Made by a program: the position numbers and the translations under genes. This document shows, piece after piece, positions 32,471 to 41,294 of a stretch of 64,000 nucleotides of DNA (positions are counted from its first letter, which is position 1; the number at the start of each line of letters is the position of its first letter). The notes beneath the pieces are model-generated. The model saw only the letters and a program-made list of their open reading frames with translations. It searched no databases and was not told the DNA's origin. Source of the stretch: Sorangium cellulosum (lineage in GTDB: Bacteria > Myxococcota_A > Polyangia > Polyangiales > Polyangiaceae); NCBI RefSeq assembly GCF_004135735.1, contig NZ_CP012670.1, positions 8,200,501-8,264,500 of the forward strand, written 5' to 3'.

Positions 32471-33111
32471 TCATGTGTGGGAGGGAGCTGCGATCACCGC
32501 GATCGCCGCCCGTAGCTCCTTCTCGAACTGTTGAAATGCCGGAAGGCGGCGCAGCGCGTCGAGGCGCACTTCGGCCCCGAGCACGGCATAGTACTCCTCC
32601 ACGCCCCGGCCCATCCGTGCGCCCAGGCCACCGAGCGCCTTCTCAAGGACATCCTTCGGATCGTCCTCCGCTTCCGGATCGCGAGGCAACGTCGGCAGCC
32701 GGTCGGTCTCGAAGATCCGACAGAACGCATCAGGGTCGGCCAGCATCCAGGCTTCGGTCTCCCGCACTGGCACGCAGGCAGCCGCCGCGAGGTCAGGGCG
32801 CACGCGCCGCGTGCGAGCGAGGCCCGGTTCGATGCGTTCGCGCCGCGCTTCCGCCGGCGCCCCCCGCCGTCGCTGTGCACGACGAACAGCGTGCACTCGC
32901 TCCAGCTCTCCTCGATCGCCGCGGCGATCCGCTCTTCTCGGCTCGCTCGCCGCATCCGCCGCGGCTCGCTGATGCGCCGGGCCTCGCCCATGTCGAATCT
33001 TCCTTTGCAGACCTCGATGGCGAGCGGCGGGAGGATTCGGTTGAGCAGGTTGCAGAGGAATCGGTCGTCGGTGGGGCCCTCGGCATAGACCCCTGCGCAT
33101 AACCAGATCAC
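32471..33111 (-). pseudogene. DUF4276 family protein, frameshifted
   Basis: The N-terminal third reads MIWLCAGVYAEGPTDDRFLC, FDMGEARRISEPRR and CTLFVVHSDGGG, the usual TOPRIM-like start of DUF4276 proteins. From there the homology passes to another frame: RRERIEPGLARTRRV, CVPVRETEAWMLADPDAFC, DPKDVLEKALGG. One extra base in the six-base run at 32860-32865 would join the two into an intact protein of about 213 residues. This is either a sequencing error, a real mutation or slippage. The ATG overlaps the stop of the ATPase gene upstream, so the two form an operon. Confidence 0.78.
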
Positions 33112-34418
33112 GCCTCGTCCTCCGGACGCGCGGCGTCCAGGATGCGCTCGATCTCCCGCCGGGAGACGGTGGTCGGGTCTCGCTCCGGGCTGTCGGTAGC
33201 GCGCACGTGGCGCATGCGCGTGGAGCGGAGATCGTCTCCCCGCCGGACGAGATCTGCGAACACGAGCGACTCGGGCCTCCCGTGGAGCGCGGCGAGGATC
33301 GCCGGCGAGTGGCTGGTGAGCAGCACCTGCCGCGGGAGGACGTCGCCTCGGGGCGTCGTCGCATCGACGAGCTTGTCGATGAGCGCGCGGAGCCGGCCGG
33401 GGTAGATGCCATTCTCCGGCTCCTCGACGGCGATGAGCGCGCCGGGCGGCGAGCCGCGCAGGAGCGTGAGCAATGCGACGAGGCGCAACGTGCCGTCGGA
33501 GAGGACGCGGGCCGGCACGCGGCCGCCGTCCGTGAACTCCACCTCCAGCCGGAGCTCCTCATCGGCCGGAACCACCTCGAACGAGCGAAACCCGGGGATG
33601 AGCTCCGCGAGATCAGCCCGGATCTGAGCGCGCGCCTCGGGGGCCAACGCGGCGAGCGCCGTGGGGAGGTTGGAGCCGTCGGCCGCGAGGGCAGGGCCTG
33701 CGGCGCGGTCGCTGGAGAGGCGAAGCTTGGAAGGCTCGAAGTGGATGACGCGGATCGCGCTGAGCTCCTTCGCGATTCTGCCGACCCAGCTCCGGGAGGA
33801 AAGCGACCCCACCAGGATGCCGCGTTGCTGAAGCGCCCGGGCGAAGGCAGGGTCCCACTCCAGTCCAGACTCATTCCAACGAGCCACCCGAGTGTCCGGA
33901 CCGGTGGCGGATCTCGTGCCCTCCAGCTTGAAAACGCTCTCCATGCGCGCGCTGCCAGGGCCGTTATAATGGGCGAACGGCAGCAGCGCCGGAGGCCGCT
34001 CCATCCACGTGTCCGCGGCTGGATCATCGAAGACGAGGAAGCGCTGTTCATCGATGGTGATGTCCTCGATCCCTGAGGAGAGGACGGTGCGCCCGATCTC
34101 GGTCTTGTGGAGCACCCTCGTCACCAATGGCTCTCCGCCAAGAGGATCCCTGGTTGTGCCAAGGAGCATCTCCACCGAGAGGCTGACGCGCCCCGCCGCT
34201 CCGTCCCGCAGCCGCGAGAACTGGTCCCGGATCGCGCCGCGGCCGCCCTTCAGCGCCTCGGTGACGCTGGTCTGGGCGAGCCGCGACAGGAGGTGCAGCG
34301 CATCGAGGAGGTTCGACTTGCCCGCCCCGCTGGCGCCCACGATCGCCGTCAGCGGCTCCAGATCCAGCGCGAAGCCGCGGAGCGACTTGAACCCATCGAC
34401 CTCGATCCGCGTGATCAT
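33108..34418 (-). CDS. RecF/OLD-like AAA ATPase
   Basis: 436 residues from the ATG at 34418, where the family-like start MITRIEVDGFKSLRGFALDL lies. It has Walker A GASGAGKSN, an ABC-type signature LSDGTLRL, Walker B LIAVEEPENGIYP and the switch His in LLTSHSPAIL. This set is typical of the SMC/RecF-like ATPases (AAA_15/AAA_21) that pair with nucleases in anti-phage systems such as OLD, Gabija and PARIS. The partner here is a DUF4276 protein. It is divergent from the nucleotidyltransferase at 34601 across a 182-bp gap. A defence role is inference by analogy. Confidence 0.85.
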   Translation of the reverse strand: MITRIEVDGFKSLRGFALDLEPLTAIVGASGAGKSNLLDALHLLSRLAQTSVTEALKGGRGAIRDQFSRLRDGAAGRVSLSVEMLLGTTRDPLGGEPLVTRVLHKTEIGRTVLSSGIEDITIDEQRFLVFDDPAADTWMERPPALLPFAHYNGPGSARMESVFKLEGTRSATGPDTRVARWNESGLEWDPAFARALQQRGILVGSLSSRSWVGRIAKELSAIRVIHFEPSKLRLSSDRAAGPALAADGSNLPTALAALAPEARAQIRADLAELIPGFRSFEVVPADEELRLEVEFTDGGRVPARVLSDGTLRLVALLTLLRGSPPGALIAVEEPENGIYPGRLRALIDKLVDATTPRGDVLPRQVLLTSHSPAILAALHGRPESLVFADLVRRGDDLRSTRMRHVRATDSPERDPTTVSRREIERILDAARPEDEA

Positions 34419-34600
34419 CGCCCGCACGTACCGCAGCCGCCCCCCTGGCGCACCGCCCCTCCAGGGCGCCCGCACTTCCGGTCCCGCCGCGTCGAGCGCT
34501 CTCGAGCGACCGCCGGGAGACAAGGGAGCCCTCACCGTATGTCCCGCACGAGCCCGCTCGACCACACCCTCGCGCATGCACGCATGGTAGCCTCCGCCTC

Positions 34601-35899
34601 ATGGAGCTCCGCCTGCGCGGCCTCACCCACCTCGATCCACGCGCCGTCCCCTTGCCCCACGGGACCGAGGTGACGACCCGGGTCGACCGCGTCCTCGGCG
34701 AGCGCCGCGTCCCCCAGGGCGCCGTCGGGCGCGTGGTCGGCTCGGCCGGCGCGGAGCTCGACGTGATGCTCGTCGGCGTGGGCGTCGTCCGCTATCGCCG
34801 CGACGAGCTCGTCCCGCGCAAGGCCGGCCAGGTGCGGCACGCGGAGCGGCGGAGCGCCGCGTGGGACGCGCTCCGGCCCGCGGTGGTCCTCGAGGCCGTC
34901 GTCGGCTCGCGCGCCTGGGGGCTCGCGGACGAGGGGTCCGACACGGACCGGCGCGGCGTGTTCGCGCTCCCCTTCCTCTGGACCGCGGGCCTCGCCGAGC
35001 CGCCGCGGGACCTCGTGAGCGCGGACGGCAGCGCCTCGTACTGGGAGGTCGAGAAGGCCATCCGCCAGGCCCTGCGCGCCGATCCGAACACGCTCGAGCT
35101 GCTCTTCGTCCCCACCGCCGAGGCGCGCGACCCCATCGGCGCGTGGCTCCTCGAGGCGCGCGACGCCTTCGTCTCCTCGGCCATCTACGGCAGCTTCGGC
35201 CGGTACGCGCTCTCCCAGCTCAAGCGCCTCGCGCAGGCGCAGCGGCTCGCCGAGCACCGGGAGCAGGTGCTCGACTGGCTCGCGGGCGACCCGTCGCTGT
35301 CGCTCGACGACGTGGCCCGGCGGCTCGCCGCCATCAGCCCCCGCGCCGCGCCGACCGAGGCCGACAGGGAGCTCCAGGCGAAGGAGCACATCAAGCAGCT
35401 CTACCGCTCGCTCCACGACCAGGGCCTGCTCCCGGCGCGCGACTTCGCCTCGCTCGCGCGCTTCGCGCGGGGCGACCGGGCCTCGCTCGATCTCGCGCGC
35501 GATCTCCGCCCCAAGAACGCCTACAACCTCGTGCGCCTCATCGCGACGGCCACGCGCTGGCTGCGGGACGGCGAGGTCGAGCTGACCGCGCGGGGCGAGC
35601 TCAGGGAGGCGCTCCTCGCCATCAAGACCGGCGCGTGGCCGCTCGACCGGACGATCGAGCTCGCCGAGGCCATGACGCCCGAGCTGGAGGCCGCGCGGCT
35701 CGCGACGAGGCTGCCGCCGCGCCCGGACGTGCCCCGCGCCGAGGCGCTCCTCCGGCGCGTCCGCGAGGAGATCGCCCGGCGGCACGTCGCGGGGGAGCCG
35801 GGCCCGCTCGGCAGGGACGCGCCCGCCGCGCCGGTCGCGGTCTGGGACGAGGGGGACGCAGGCCGCGCGCCGCCTGGCGGCGCCGGGGAAGAGCCATAA
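34601..35899 (+). CDS. RlaP-like nucleotidyltransferase with N-terminal small domain
   Basis: 432 residues. Residues 1-80 look like a small beta-barrel (TEVTTRVDRVLGERRVPQGA, VGVVRYRRDELVPRK). The polymerase-beta-type nucleotidyltransferase follows: VVGSRAWGLADEGSDTDRRG holds the GS and SDxD catalytic pattern. Helical stretches follow (PNTLELLFVP, HIKQLYRSLHDQG, DLRPKNAYNLVRLI). This fits PF10127 (RlaP), a family linked in the literature to RNA ligase and RNA repair operons. The next gene, 9 bp downstream, is a second member. Probably cytoplasmic, adding nucleotides to RNA ends; the substrate is not known. Confidence 0.75.
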   Translation: MELRLRGLTHLDPRAVPLPHGTEVTTRVDRVLGERRVPQGAVGRVVGSAGAELDVMLVGVGVVRYRRDELVPRKAGQVRHAERRSAAWDALRPAVVLEAVVGSRAWGLADEGSDTDRRGVFALPFLWTAGLAEPPRDLVSADGSASYWEVEKAIRQALRADPNTLELLFVPTAEARDPIGAWLLEARDAFVSSAIYGSFGRYALSQLKRLAQAQRLAEHREQVLDWLAGDPSLSLDDVARRLAAISPRAAPTEADRELQAKEHIKQLYRSLHDQGLLPARDFASLARFARGDRASLDLARDLRPKNAYNLVRLIATATRWLRDGEVELTARGELREALLAIKTGAWPLDRTIELAEAMTPELEAARLATRLPPRPDVPRAEALLRRVREEIARRHVAGEPGPLGRDAPAAPVAVWDEGDAGRAPPGGAGEEP

Positions 35900-35908
35900 G
35901 GAGGGGGC

Positions 35909-36688
35909 ATGAACACCGAGGTGCTCGAGCAACATCAGCAGGAGGTCGCGTCGCGGGTCATCGCCGAGGAGGAGGCGAAGCGGTCGCACCTCGTCATCGC
36001 CCTGAGCGGCGCGCACGCGTACGGCTTCCCGTCGCCGGACAGCGATCTCGACCTCAAGGCCGTGCACGTCGAGCCCACCGCGCAGCTGCTCGGCCTGCTC
36101 CGCAGCAGCGCGAGCCCCTCGCGCATGGAGGTCGTGGACGGGGTCGAGATCGACTACACGTCGAACGAGATCCACCCCGTCCTCCTCGGCGTGCTCCAGG
36201 GCAACGGCAACTACATCGAGCGGATCCTCGGCCCGCTCCAGCTCCTCGCCTCGCCGGAGCTCGCCTCGCTCCGGCCGCTGGTCGCCGCCGCGCTCTCGCG
36301 CCGGATCTTCCGCCACTACGTCGGCTTCGCCACGAGCCAGCTCCGCGCCTGGGAGACGGGGGGCCGCACGTCGGTGAAGAAGCTGCTCTACGTCCTCAGG
36401 ACCGCGTTGACCGGCGCCCACGCGCTCCGGACAGGCGAGATCGTCACCGACGTGACGGCGCTGCTCGACCCCTACGGCTTCGGCGCCGCGCGCGAGCTGA
36501 TCGAGGCCAAGCGGGCCGGGGAGAAGACCACGCTCACGCCCGAGGCCGCGGATCGCTGGGCAGAGCAGGCGTCCCGGGCCTTCTCGACGCTCGAGGCCGC
36601 CCACGACAGCGCGGTGCTGCCGGCGGAGCCGCCCAACGCGAGAGAGCTCGACGCGTGGCTGCTCGCGCTGCGCAAGGCGCGGCTCTGA
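35909..36688 (+). CDS. RlaP-like nucleotidyltransferase, single domain
   Basis: 259 residues; AAGGAGGG lies before the ATG. The active-site block is LSGAHAYGFPSPDSDLDLKA with GS-like SGAHAYG and the SDxD pair. The helical segment RHYVGFATSQLRAWETGG and KKLLYVLRTALTGAHALRTG follow, as in RlaP/YcgL-type nucleotidyltransferases. Its partner upstream has an extra domain, so the two may form a heterodimer. The pair sits about 9 kb from rtcBA in the same direction. Confidence 0.75.
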   Translation: MNTEVLEQHQQEVASRVIAEEEAKRSHLVIALSGAHAYGFPSPDSDLDLKAVHVEPTAQLLGLLRSSASPSRMEVVDGVEIDYTSNEIHPVLLGVLQGNGNYIERILGPLQLLASPELASLRPLVAAALSRRIFRHYVGFATSQLRAWETGGRTSVKKLLYVLRTALTGAHALRTGEIVTDVTALLDPYGFGAARELIEAKRAGEKTTLTPEAADRWAEQASRAFSTLEAAHDSAVLPAEPPNARELDAWLLALRKARL

Positions 36689-36719
36689 GAGGCGCGGCGG
36701 GCGGGCCGCGCTGGACAGG

Positions 36720-36739
36720 ATGTACATCCCAATGTACAT
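36720..36739. promoter_or_regulatory. Twin ATGTACAT palindromes before the antitoxin gene
   Basis: Two perfect 8-bp palindromes, 36720-36727 and 36732-36739, lie 12 bp apart centre to centre, and the second ends 6 bp before the antitoxin ATG. This is the expected layout for Phd-type antitoxin self-repression. Confidence 0.6.
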
Positions 36740-36745
36740 TTCAGT

Positions 36746-37024
36746 ATGTCGAAGCGTTACTCGATAGCAGAGGCACGAGCCAACCTGCCGACCCTCGTGG
36801 ATGAGGTCGAGGCGGGCACCCCGGTCGAGCTCACGCGCCGTGGCAAACCGGTGGCGATCGTGCTCTCCCGGAGGGAGTACGACCGTCTGCGCTCCGAGCG
36901 CCCCCCCTTCTCCGTTGCGTACCGGCGGTTTCTCGAGAAGTTTCCGCTGGACGAGGTCGGTGTCGAGCGCAGGTATTTCGACGCCCTCCGGGCAACGAGC
37001 GCCGGGCGCAAGGTCGCTCTGTGA
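36746..37024 (+). CDS. Phd/YefM-family antitoxin
   Basis: 92 residues. The N-terminal DNA-binding part reads MSKRYSIAEARANLPTLVDE and GTPVELTRRGKPVAIVLSRR, the Phd/YefM fold. The C-terminal 40 residues would wrap the toxin. No ribosome site precedes the ATG, and the operator almost touches it, so the mRNA may be leaderless. The stop overlaps the toxin GTG. It represses its own promoter and neutralises the PIN toxin, by family precedent. Confidence 0.9.
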   Translation: MSKRYSIAEARANLPTLVDEVEAGTPVELTRRGKPVAIVLSRREYDRLRSERPPFSVAYRRFLEKFPLDEVGVERRYFDALRATSAGRKVAL

Positions 37025-37452
37025 TCCTGCGATTCCTCCTGGACACCAACATCGTGTCGGCGCCTGTCTCGATCAGGCCGGATCCGGAGATCGTGCGCCG
37101 GATCGAGCAGCACGCGCACGAGTGCGCGATCGGCGCGCCCGTGTGGCACGAGCTCGTCTACGGGTGCAGGCGGCTTCCCCGCGGGCGGCGGCGAACGGCG
37201 CTCGAGGCTTACCTGGAGGAGGTCGTGCGCGCGTCATTCCCGATCCTCGCCTACGACGAGGCGGCGGCGGCATGGCATGGCGCCGAGCGCGCGCGCCTGG
37301 AGGAGCTCGGTGCGGCAGCCCCGTACGTGGATGGTCAGATCGCGGCCATCGCGCGGACGAAGGGGCTCACCCTGGTCACCGCGAACACGAAGGATTTCAC
37401 CCGCTTCAGCGAACTTGACGTCGAGGACTGGTCCAGGCGACGACGGCGGTGA
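37021..37452 (+). CDS. VapC-type PIN-domain toxin
   Basis: 143 residues from a GTG overlapping the antitoxin stop. PIN acidic residues are seen in FLLDTNIVS (first Asp), PVWHELVYG (Glu), APYVDGQIAA (Asp) and LVTANTKDF (last Asp/Asn pair). The layout with FSELDVEDW at the end matches the VapC FitB-like group. Such toxins are Mg-dependent ribonucleases that usually cut tRNA or rRNA. The pairing with a Phd/YefM antitoxin rather than VapB is common. Confidence 0.92.
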   Translation: MILRFLLDTNIVSAPVSIRPDPEIVRRIEQHAHECAIGAPVWHELVYGCRRLPRGRRRTALEAYLEEVVRASFPILAYDEAAAAWHGAERARLEELGAAAPYVDGQIAAIARTKGLTLVTANTKDFTRFSELDVEDWSRRRRR

Positions 37453-37521
37453 GAAGCAACGCCAGCGGCCTGAGCGGCCCCTGGCCGTTCGCCCCCTGCG
37501 ACAGGGCGGATCCCGCTCCCC

Positions 37522-39498
37522 TCACCGGGGCAGCGCGCACCCTTGCCCGCAGGCCATCCGGCCGTCGCGGCACCGCGTCGCCCGCCCCTGCCCCTGGCAC
37601 TCCACCTGGCAGCTCCCGGTCCTGGAGCACGACACCGCGCACGCCCCGGTGCAGATCACCTGGCAGCGCCCGACCCGGTTGCACCTCACGACGCTCCCGT
37701 CGCCCACGACCGGGCCGCACGAGGCCACGTCCTCGCAGGTGTACGAGCACCCGGCGCCGCAGGTCGCCTGACACGTCTCCGCGTTGCGGCAATCGATGGA
37801 GCAGCGGTCTCCGCACCGCGTGTCGCAGACGGTGCTCCGCGCGCACGATGCCTGGCAGTCGCCGGCGCAACGGCTCTCGCAGACGGTGCGGTCGGTGCAG
37901 CTCGGCTTGCAGCCGGGCGCCTCGCCGCACGTGAGCAGGCAGCGCTCGTCGGGCTTTCCGGGGCCGCCGCCCGGGCAGGTGCACGGGAGCCCCGGCTTGC
38001 AGCCGGCCGGGTCGGCCGCGGGCACCAGGGAGCTCGCGCCCTGGGGGATGTCCTTGAGCGACACCGTGGCGGCCGCGTCGCCGTCGCCGGAGGGCCAGAG
38101 CAGCAGCACGGCCCCGACGCCGACGCAGAAGAGGAGCGCCGCCACGCCGAGGAGGAGGGCGAGCTGGCGCGATCCCGGCGCGCGCGGCCGGGCGGTCGAC
38201 GCAGGGGCGTGACCCGGCCACGGCGCGCCCGGCGCCGCCGATGCGGGTGCGTGGCCCGGCCACGGCGCGCCCGGCGCCGCCGATGCGGGCGCGTGACCCG
38301 CCCACGGCGCGCCCGGCGCCGCCGATGCGGGCGCGTGACCCGCCCACGGCGCGCCCGGCGCCGCCGATGCGGGCGCGTGGCCCGGCCATGGCGCGCCTGG
38401 CGCCGCCGACTCGGGTGCGTGGCCCGGCCACGGCGCGCCCGGCGCCGCCATCGCCGGCGCCGCCATCGCCGGCGCCGCCATCGCCGGCGCCGCCATCGCC
38501 GGCGCCGCCATCGCCGGCGCGCCCGCGCCCGGCAGGGGCGCCCCCGCGGGCGGCCCGGGTGGAAGGGCCCGGCCGAGCGGCCGCGTGCGCTCATCCTGGC
38601 TCGCCATCTCCGCTGCCGCGCGCGGCGGCTTCTCGCCCCGGCGCGCGGCGCGCACGTCCTCGAGCATCGTTTGCGCGTCGGGATAGCGATGCTCGACCTG
38701 GAAGGCGAGCGCCCGGTCCACGATGCGCGCCACCCGCGGATCCACGCCGGGCGCCACGCTCGCGAGCGGGGGAGCCGGCAGGGTGCTCATCTTCACGAGG
38801 AGCTCTCCCTCCGTGAGCGCGTCGTGGATCCGGCGGTTCGTCAGGATGGTGAACATCGTCGCGCCCACCGCGTAAAGGTCGGCCCGCCCGTCCACGTCCC
38901 TGCCGAGGATCTGCTCCGGCGCCATGTAGCTCGTCGTGCCGAGCACGGCGCCCGTCCGCGTCCTCAGCCCGGAGCCGCCCTGCCTCATGCGCGCGATCCC
39001 GAAATCGAGCACCTTGAGCCGCCCGTCGCGGGTCAAAAAGAGGTTGTCCGGCTTGATGTCCCGGTGGACGATCCCCGCGTCGTGCGCGGCCTTGAGCACC
39101 TCCAGGAGCGTATCGATGATCCCGAGGAGCTCGGGCACGGGCATCCCGCCGAGGCGCGCGACGCGCTGGCGGAGGCTCTCGCCCTCGAGCAGCTCCATCA
39201 CGAGGACCGGCTCTCCCTGCTCGGTCACGTCCACGTCGAGGACCTGCACCGCGGCCGGGTGCCCGAGCCTCGCGGCGGCGAGCGCCTCCTGCTCGAAGCG
39301 GGCGCGGGCCTCGCGGGACACCGCGCTCTCGGGGTGCAGGATCTTGATGGCGACGCGGTGCCCCACGCGATGGGTCGCCGCATAGACGGCCGCCATGCCC
39401 CCGGCCCCGATCAGCGCGTCGAGCCGCCATTTGCCGGCCACGGTCGTTCCGACGCGGGCGCGCAGCCGCTGGAGCTCTTCCTCTTCCGCTTCCAACAT
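37522..39498 (-). CDS. Receptor-like Ser/Thr kinase with Cys-rich ectodomain
   Basis: 658 residues from the ATG at 39498. Kinase at 20-285: GAGGMAAVY, Lys52, HRD at 145-147, DFG at 165-167, GTTSYMAPEQ. A linker follows: five APAMA pentapeptides and six copies of a 14-residue APGAPWPGHAPASA repeat. One helix (LALLLGVAALLFCVGVGAVL) crosses the membrane. The outer part of about 160 residues has 30 Cys by my count, in CxxxC and C-x4-5-C spacings (CESRCAGDCQASC and like). No known EGF or knottin pattern was matched. It probably senses something in the periplasm and signals by phosphorylation. Confidence 0.9.
   Translation of the reverse strand: MLEAEEEELQRLRARVGTTVAGKWRLDALIGAGGMAAVYAATHRVGHRVAIKILHPESAVSREARARFEQEALAAARLGHPAAVQVLDVDVTEQGEPVLVMELLEGESLRQRVARLGGMPVPELLGIIDTLLEVLKAAHDAGIVHRDIKPDNLFLTRDGRLKVLDFGIARMRQGGSGLRTRTGAVLGTTSYMAPEQILGRDVDGRADLYAVGATMFTILTNRRIHDALTEGELLVKMSTLPAPPLASVAPGVDPRVARIVDRALAFQVEHRYPDAQTMLEDVRAARRGEKPPRAAAEMASQDERTRPLGRALPPGPPAGAPLPGAGAPAMAAPAMAAPAMAAPAMAAPAMAAPGAPWPGHAPESAAPGAPWPGHAPASAAPGAPWAGHAPASAAPGAPWAGHAPASAAPGAPWPGHAPASAAPGAPWPGHAPASTARPRAPGSRQLALLLGVAALLFCVGVGAVLLLWPSGDGDAAATVSLKDIPQGASSLVPAADPAGCKPGLPCTCPGGGPGKPDERCLLTCGEAPGCKPSCTDRTVCESRCAGDCQASCARSTVCDTRCGDRCSIDCRNAETCQATCGAGCSYTCEDVASCGPVVGDGSVVRCNRVGRCQVICTGACAVSCSRTGSCQVECQGQGRATRCRDGRMACGQGCALPR
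38200..38520. repeat. In-frame minisatellites in the kinase linker
   Basis: Six units of 42 bp (up to about 38450), then five units of the 15-bp gccggcgccgccatc. Both preserve the frame and code the linker between kinase and membrane helix. The boundaries are approximate. Confidence 0.85.
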
Positions 39499-39710
39499 CG
39501 GCGCCGAGCCTAGCACGGGGGTACATCCTGGTCGGAGCAACGCGCCCGGCGCGCCGCGCACTGTCCAGACATCGCAATTGCCGCAAAGCCCTCAGGGGCA
39601 CGCGCCTGCGCCCTCCGCGCTTCCGGGAGCACGGCGCGTCAGCGTTGCCGGCGCGGCGGATCCGCGCGCCATGTCGCGAGGGCGCCGGTCCGCGGAAGGG
39701 CATGGGCGGT

Positions 39711-39822
39711 CGGCGCGCGCGACGGACGGCCGACGCGCGCGAGGGGCGGTCGATGCGCGCGACGGACGGTCGACGCGCGTGAGGGGCGGTCGATGCGCGC
39801 GACGGACGGTCGACGCGCGCGA
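39711..39822. repeat. Tandem 20-bp degenerate repeats in a 444-bp gap
   Basis: Units of the form cgacgcgcgcgacggacggt alternate with cgatgcgcgcgaggggcggt, about five and a half in a row. The gap 39499-39942 between divergent genes shows nothing else that I can support. Confidence 0.85.
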
Positions 39823-39942
39823 CTACCCACGTCATGCTCTGGCGCGAGCCGCTGTCCGACTCCAGCCTTCACCCCTCGCAGACCGCGGCCTGCGCCCACC
39901 GCACGTGGCGAGGGCCGTCGCTTCCAGCACAGGGGTCAAGCC

Positions 39943-41280
39943 ATGCGCATGATCGGCAGAGCAGCCCTCCTCCTCATGCTTTCGTCGTGCACGTCCAGCG
40001 ACGAGAGGCGCGCTGGCGACGGGGACACCGGCGGCGGCGCGCCGGCCACGCGCGCCGGCGGCGGCCCCCCGGACAGCGCGGTGGCGAGCAGCACGGGCGG
40101 GGCCAGCGGCGCGGCCACCGCGGTCTCCGGCGCGGGCGGGGCGGCGATCCCAGGATCGAGCGGCAGCAGCGGCGACGACGGTAGCGGTGACAGCGCCGGC
40201 GGTGGGAGCAATGGCGGCGGCGGCGACGACACACCGGACTGCAGCGGTAGCGGCGGCAACGGCGGCAACGGCGGCGACAGCGGCGGCAACGGCGGCAGCG
40301 GCGGCAGCGGCGGCAACGGCGGCAGCGGCAGCGGCAGCGGCAGCGGCGGCGGCGCACCGGATTGCACCGGAGCAGCCGTCGAGGTCGTCGGTGATGTGTT
40401 CGATCCCGCGCAGGTCTATCTCGTCGGGACGCTGGACGAGGCGGCGCGCTGCGGCCGCGACGCGGTGGTCCACTGGAGCTCGCCGGGCTCGGCCGTCGTG
40501 GGCTTCGACTGTCTCTTCGACGAGCGGAGCGCGCGAATCCGTCCGACCGACGGACGCCTGCTCTACAGCAATGTCTTCGAGGGCATGCTCCGCGAGTTCC
40601 ACTGCGATGGATGCCTCCACACCGGCGGCGCGTATCCGCTCGTGCCGCTCGCCAACGATCCCGTGTTGCCCACGCCTCCGTGCGCGCCGGCGTCGCTCGC
40701 CTCGCTCGGCGGCTTCCTCGTCTCGCCCGGGGGCACCGTCTTGCACGGCTGCAGCTCGGGCGGCACGCTGGACGCCACCACCTGGTACGACCAGAGCGGC
40801 GCGGTCGTCTACGCCGATCCGGACAACCCGCTTCGCCACCTGGGCCACGGCGATCTCGCGCTGGCCGAGCGGAGCGTGGTCCACCTCGCCACGTCGGTGT
40901 CGCTGCCCCTCGTCGGGCTCCCGGACGATCGCCCGATTCACACCGTCCGCGCCAGAGCGCCGGACAGGTTCCTGCTCGTGCTCGAGGCGGAGCGCTCGAC
41001 GGACGACGGCAGCAGCCAGGAGCTCTGGGAGGTGGACGGCGGCGGCAAGGTGACGCGACTCGGCGCCTTCCCCCCGCTGCCGGCGGAGGCGGAGCAGGTC
41101 AGCGCCCACACGTCGAAGCTCGACGCCTGCGGCGCGCTGCTCCAGTTCGGGGGCGGCGCTGGGGGGTTCGAGGATGTCATCGTCCGCCGGGAAATCGGCG
41201 GGTCGAGCGAGGTCGTCTACACGGAGGCGGCGGACCCGATGGTGAAGATCCGCGTCTCCTCCCTGCTCACCGGGCCGTGA
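39943..41280 (+). CDS. Predicted lipoprotein with long Gly-rich linker
   Basis: 445 residues from an ATG with AGGGG 8 nt upstream. The signal MRMIGRAALLLMLSSC has a lipobox. Residues 20-145 are Gly/Ser/Asn/Asp-rich with short repeats (GGNGGNGGDSGG type). The remaining 300 residues have paired Cys (FDCLF, FHCDGCLH, PPCAPASLASL, LHGCSSGG) and repeating beta-like stretches (VVHWSSPGSAVVGFD, FLVSPGGTVLHG). They suggest a beta-propeller, but no known family is clear. It probably sits on the outer membrane. Confidence 0.7.
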   Translation: MRMIGRAALLLMLSSCTSSDERRAGDGDTGGGAPATRAGGGPPDSAVASSTGGASGAATAVSGAGGAAIPGSSGSSGDDGSGDSAGGGSNGGGGDDTPDCSGSGGNGGNGGDSGGNGGSGGSGGNGGSGSGSGSGGGAPDCTGAAVEVVGDVFDPAQVYLVGTLDEAARCGRDAVVHWSSPGSAVVGFDCLFDERSARIRPTDGRLLYSNVFEGMLREFHCDGCLHTGGAYPLVPLANDPVLPTPPCAPASLASLGGFLVSPGGTVLHGCSSGGTLDATTWYDQSGAVVYADPDNPLRHLGHGDLALAERSVVHLATSVSLPLVGLPDDRPIHTVRARAPDRFLLVLEAERSTDDGSSQELWEVDGGGKVTRLGAFPPLPAEAEQVSAHTSKLDACGALLQFGGGAGGFEDVIVRREIGGSSEVVYTEAADPMVKIRVSSLLTGP

Positions 41281-41294
41281 CGGCGCGGCTCACC

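Noticed and set aside
40187-41053. Alternative frame over the Gly-rich lipoprotein
   Set aside because: Ala/Thr run followed by Arg/Ser noise; the chosen frame has a ribosome site, signal and lipobox.
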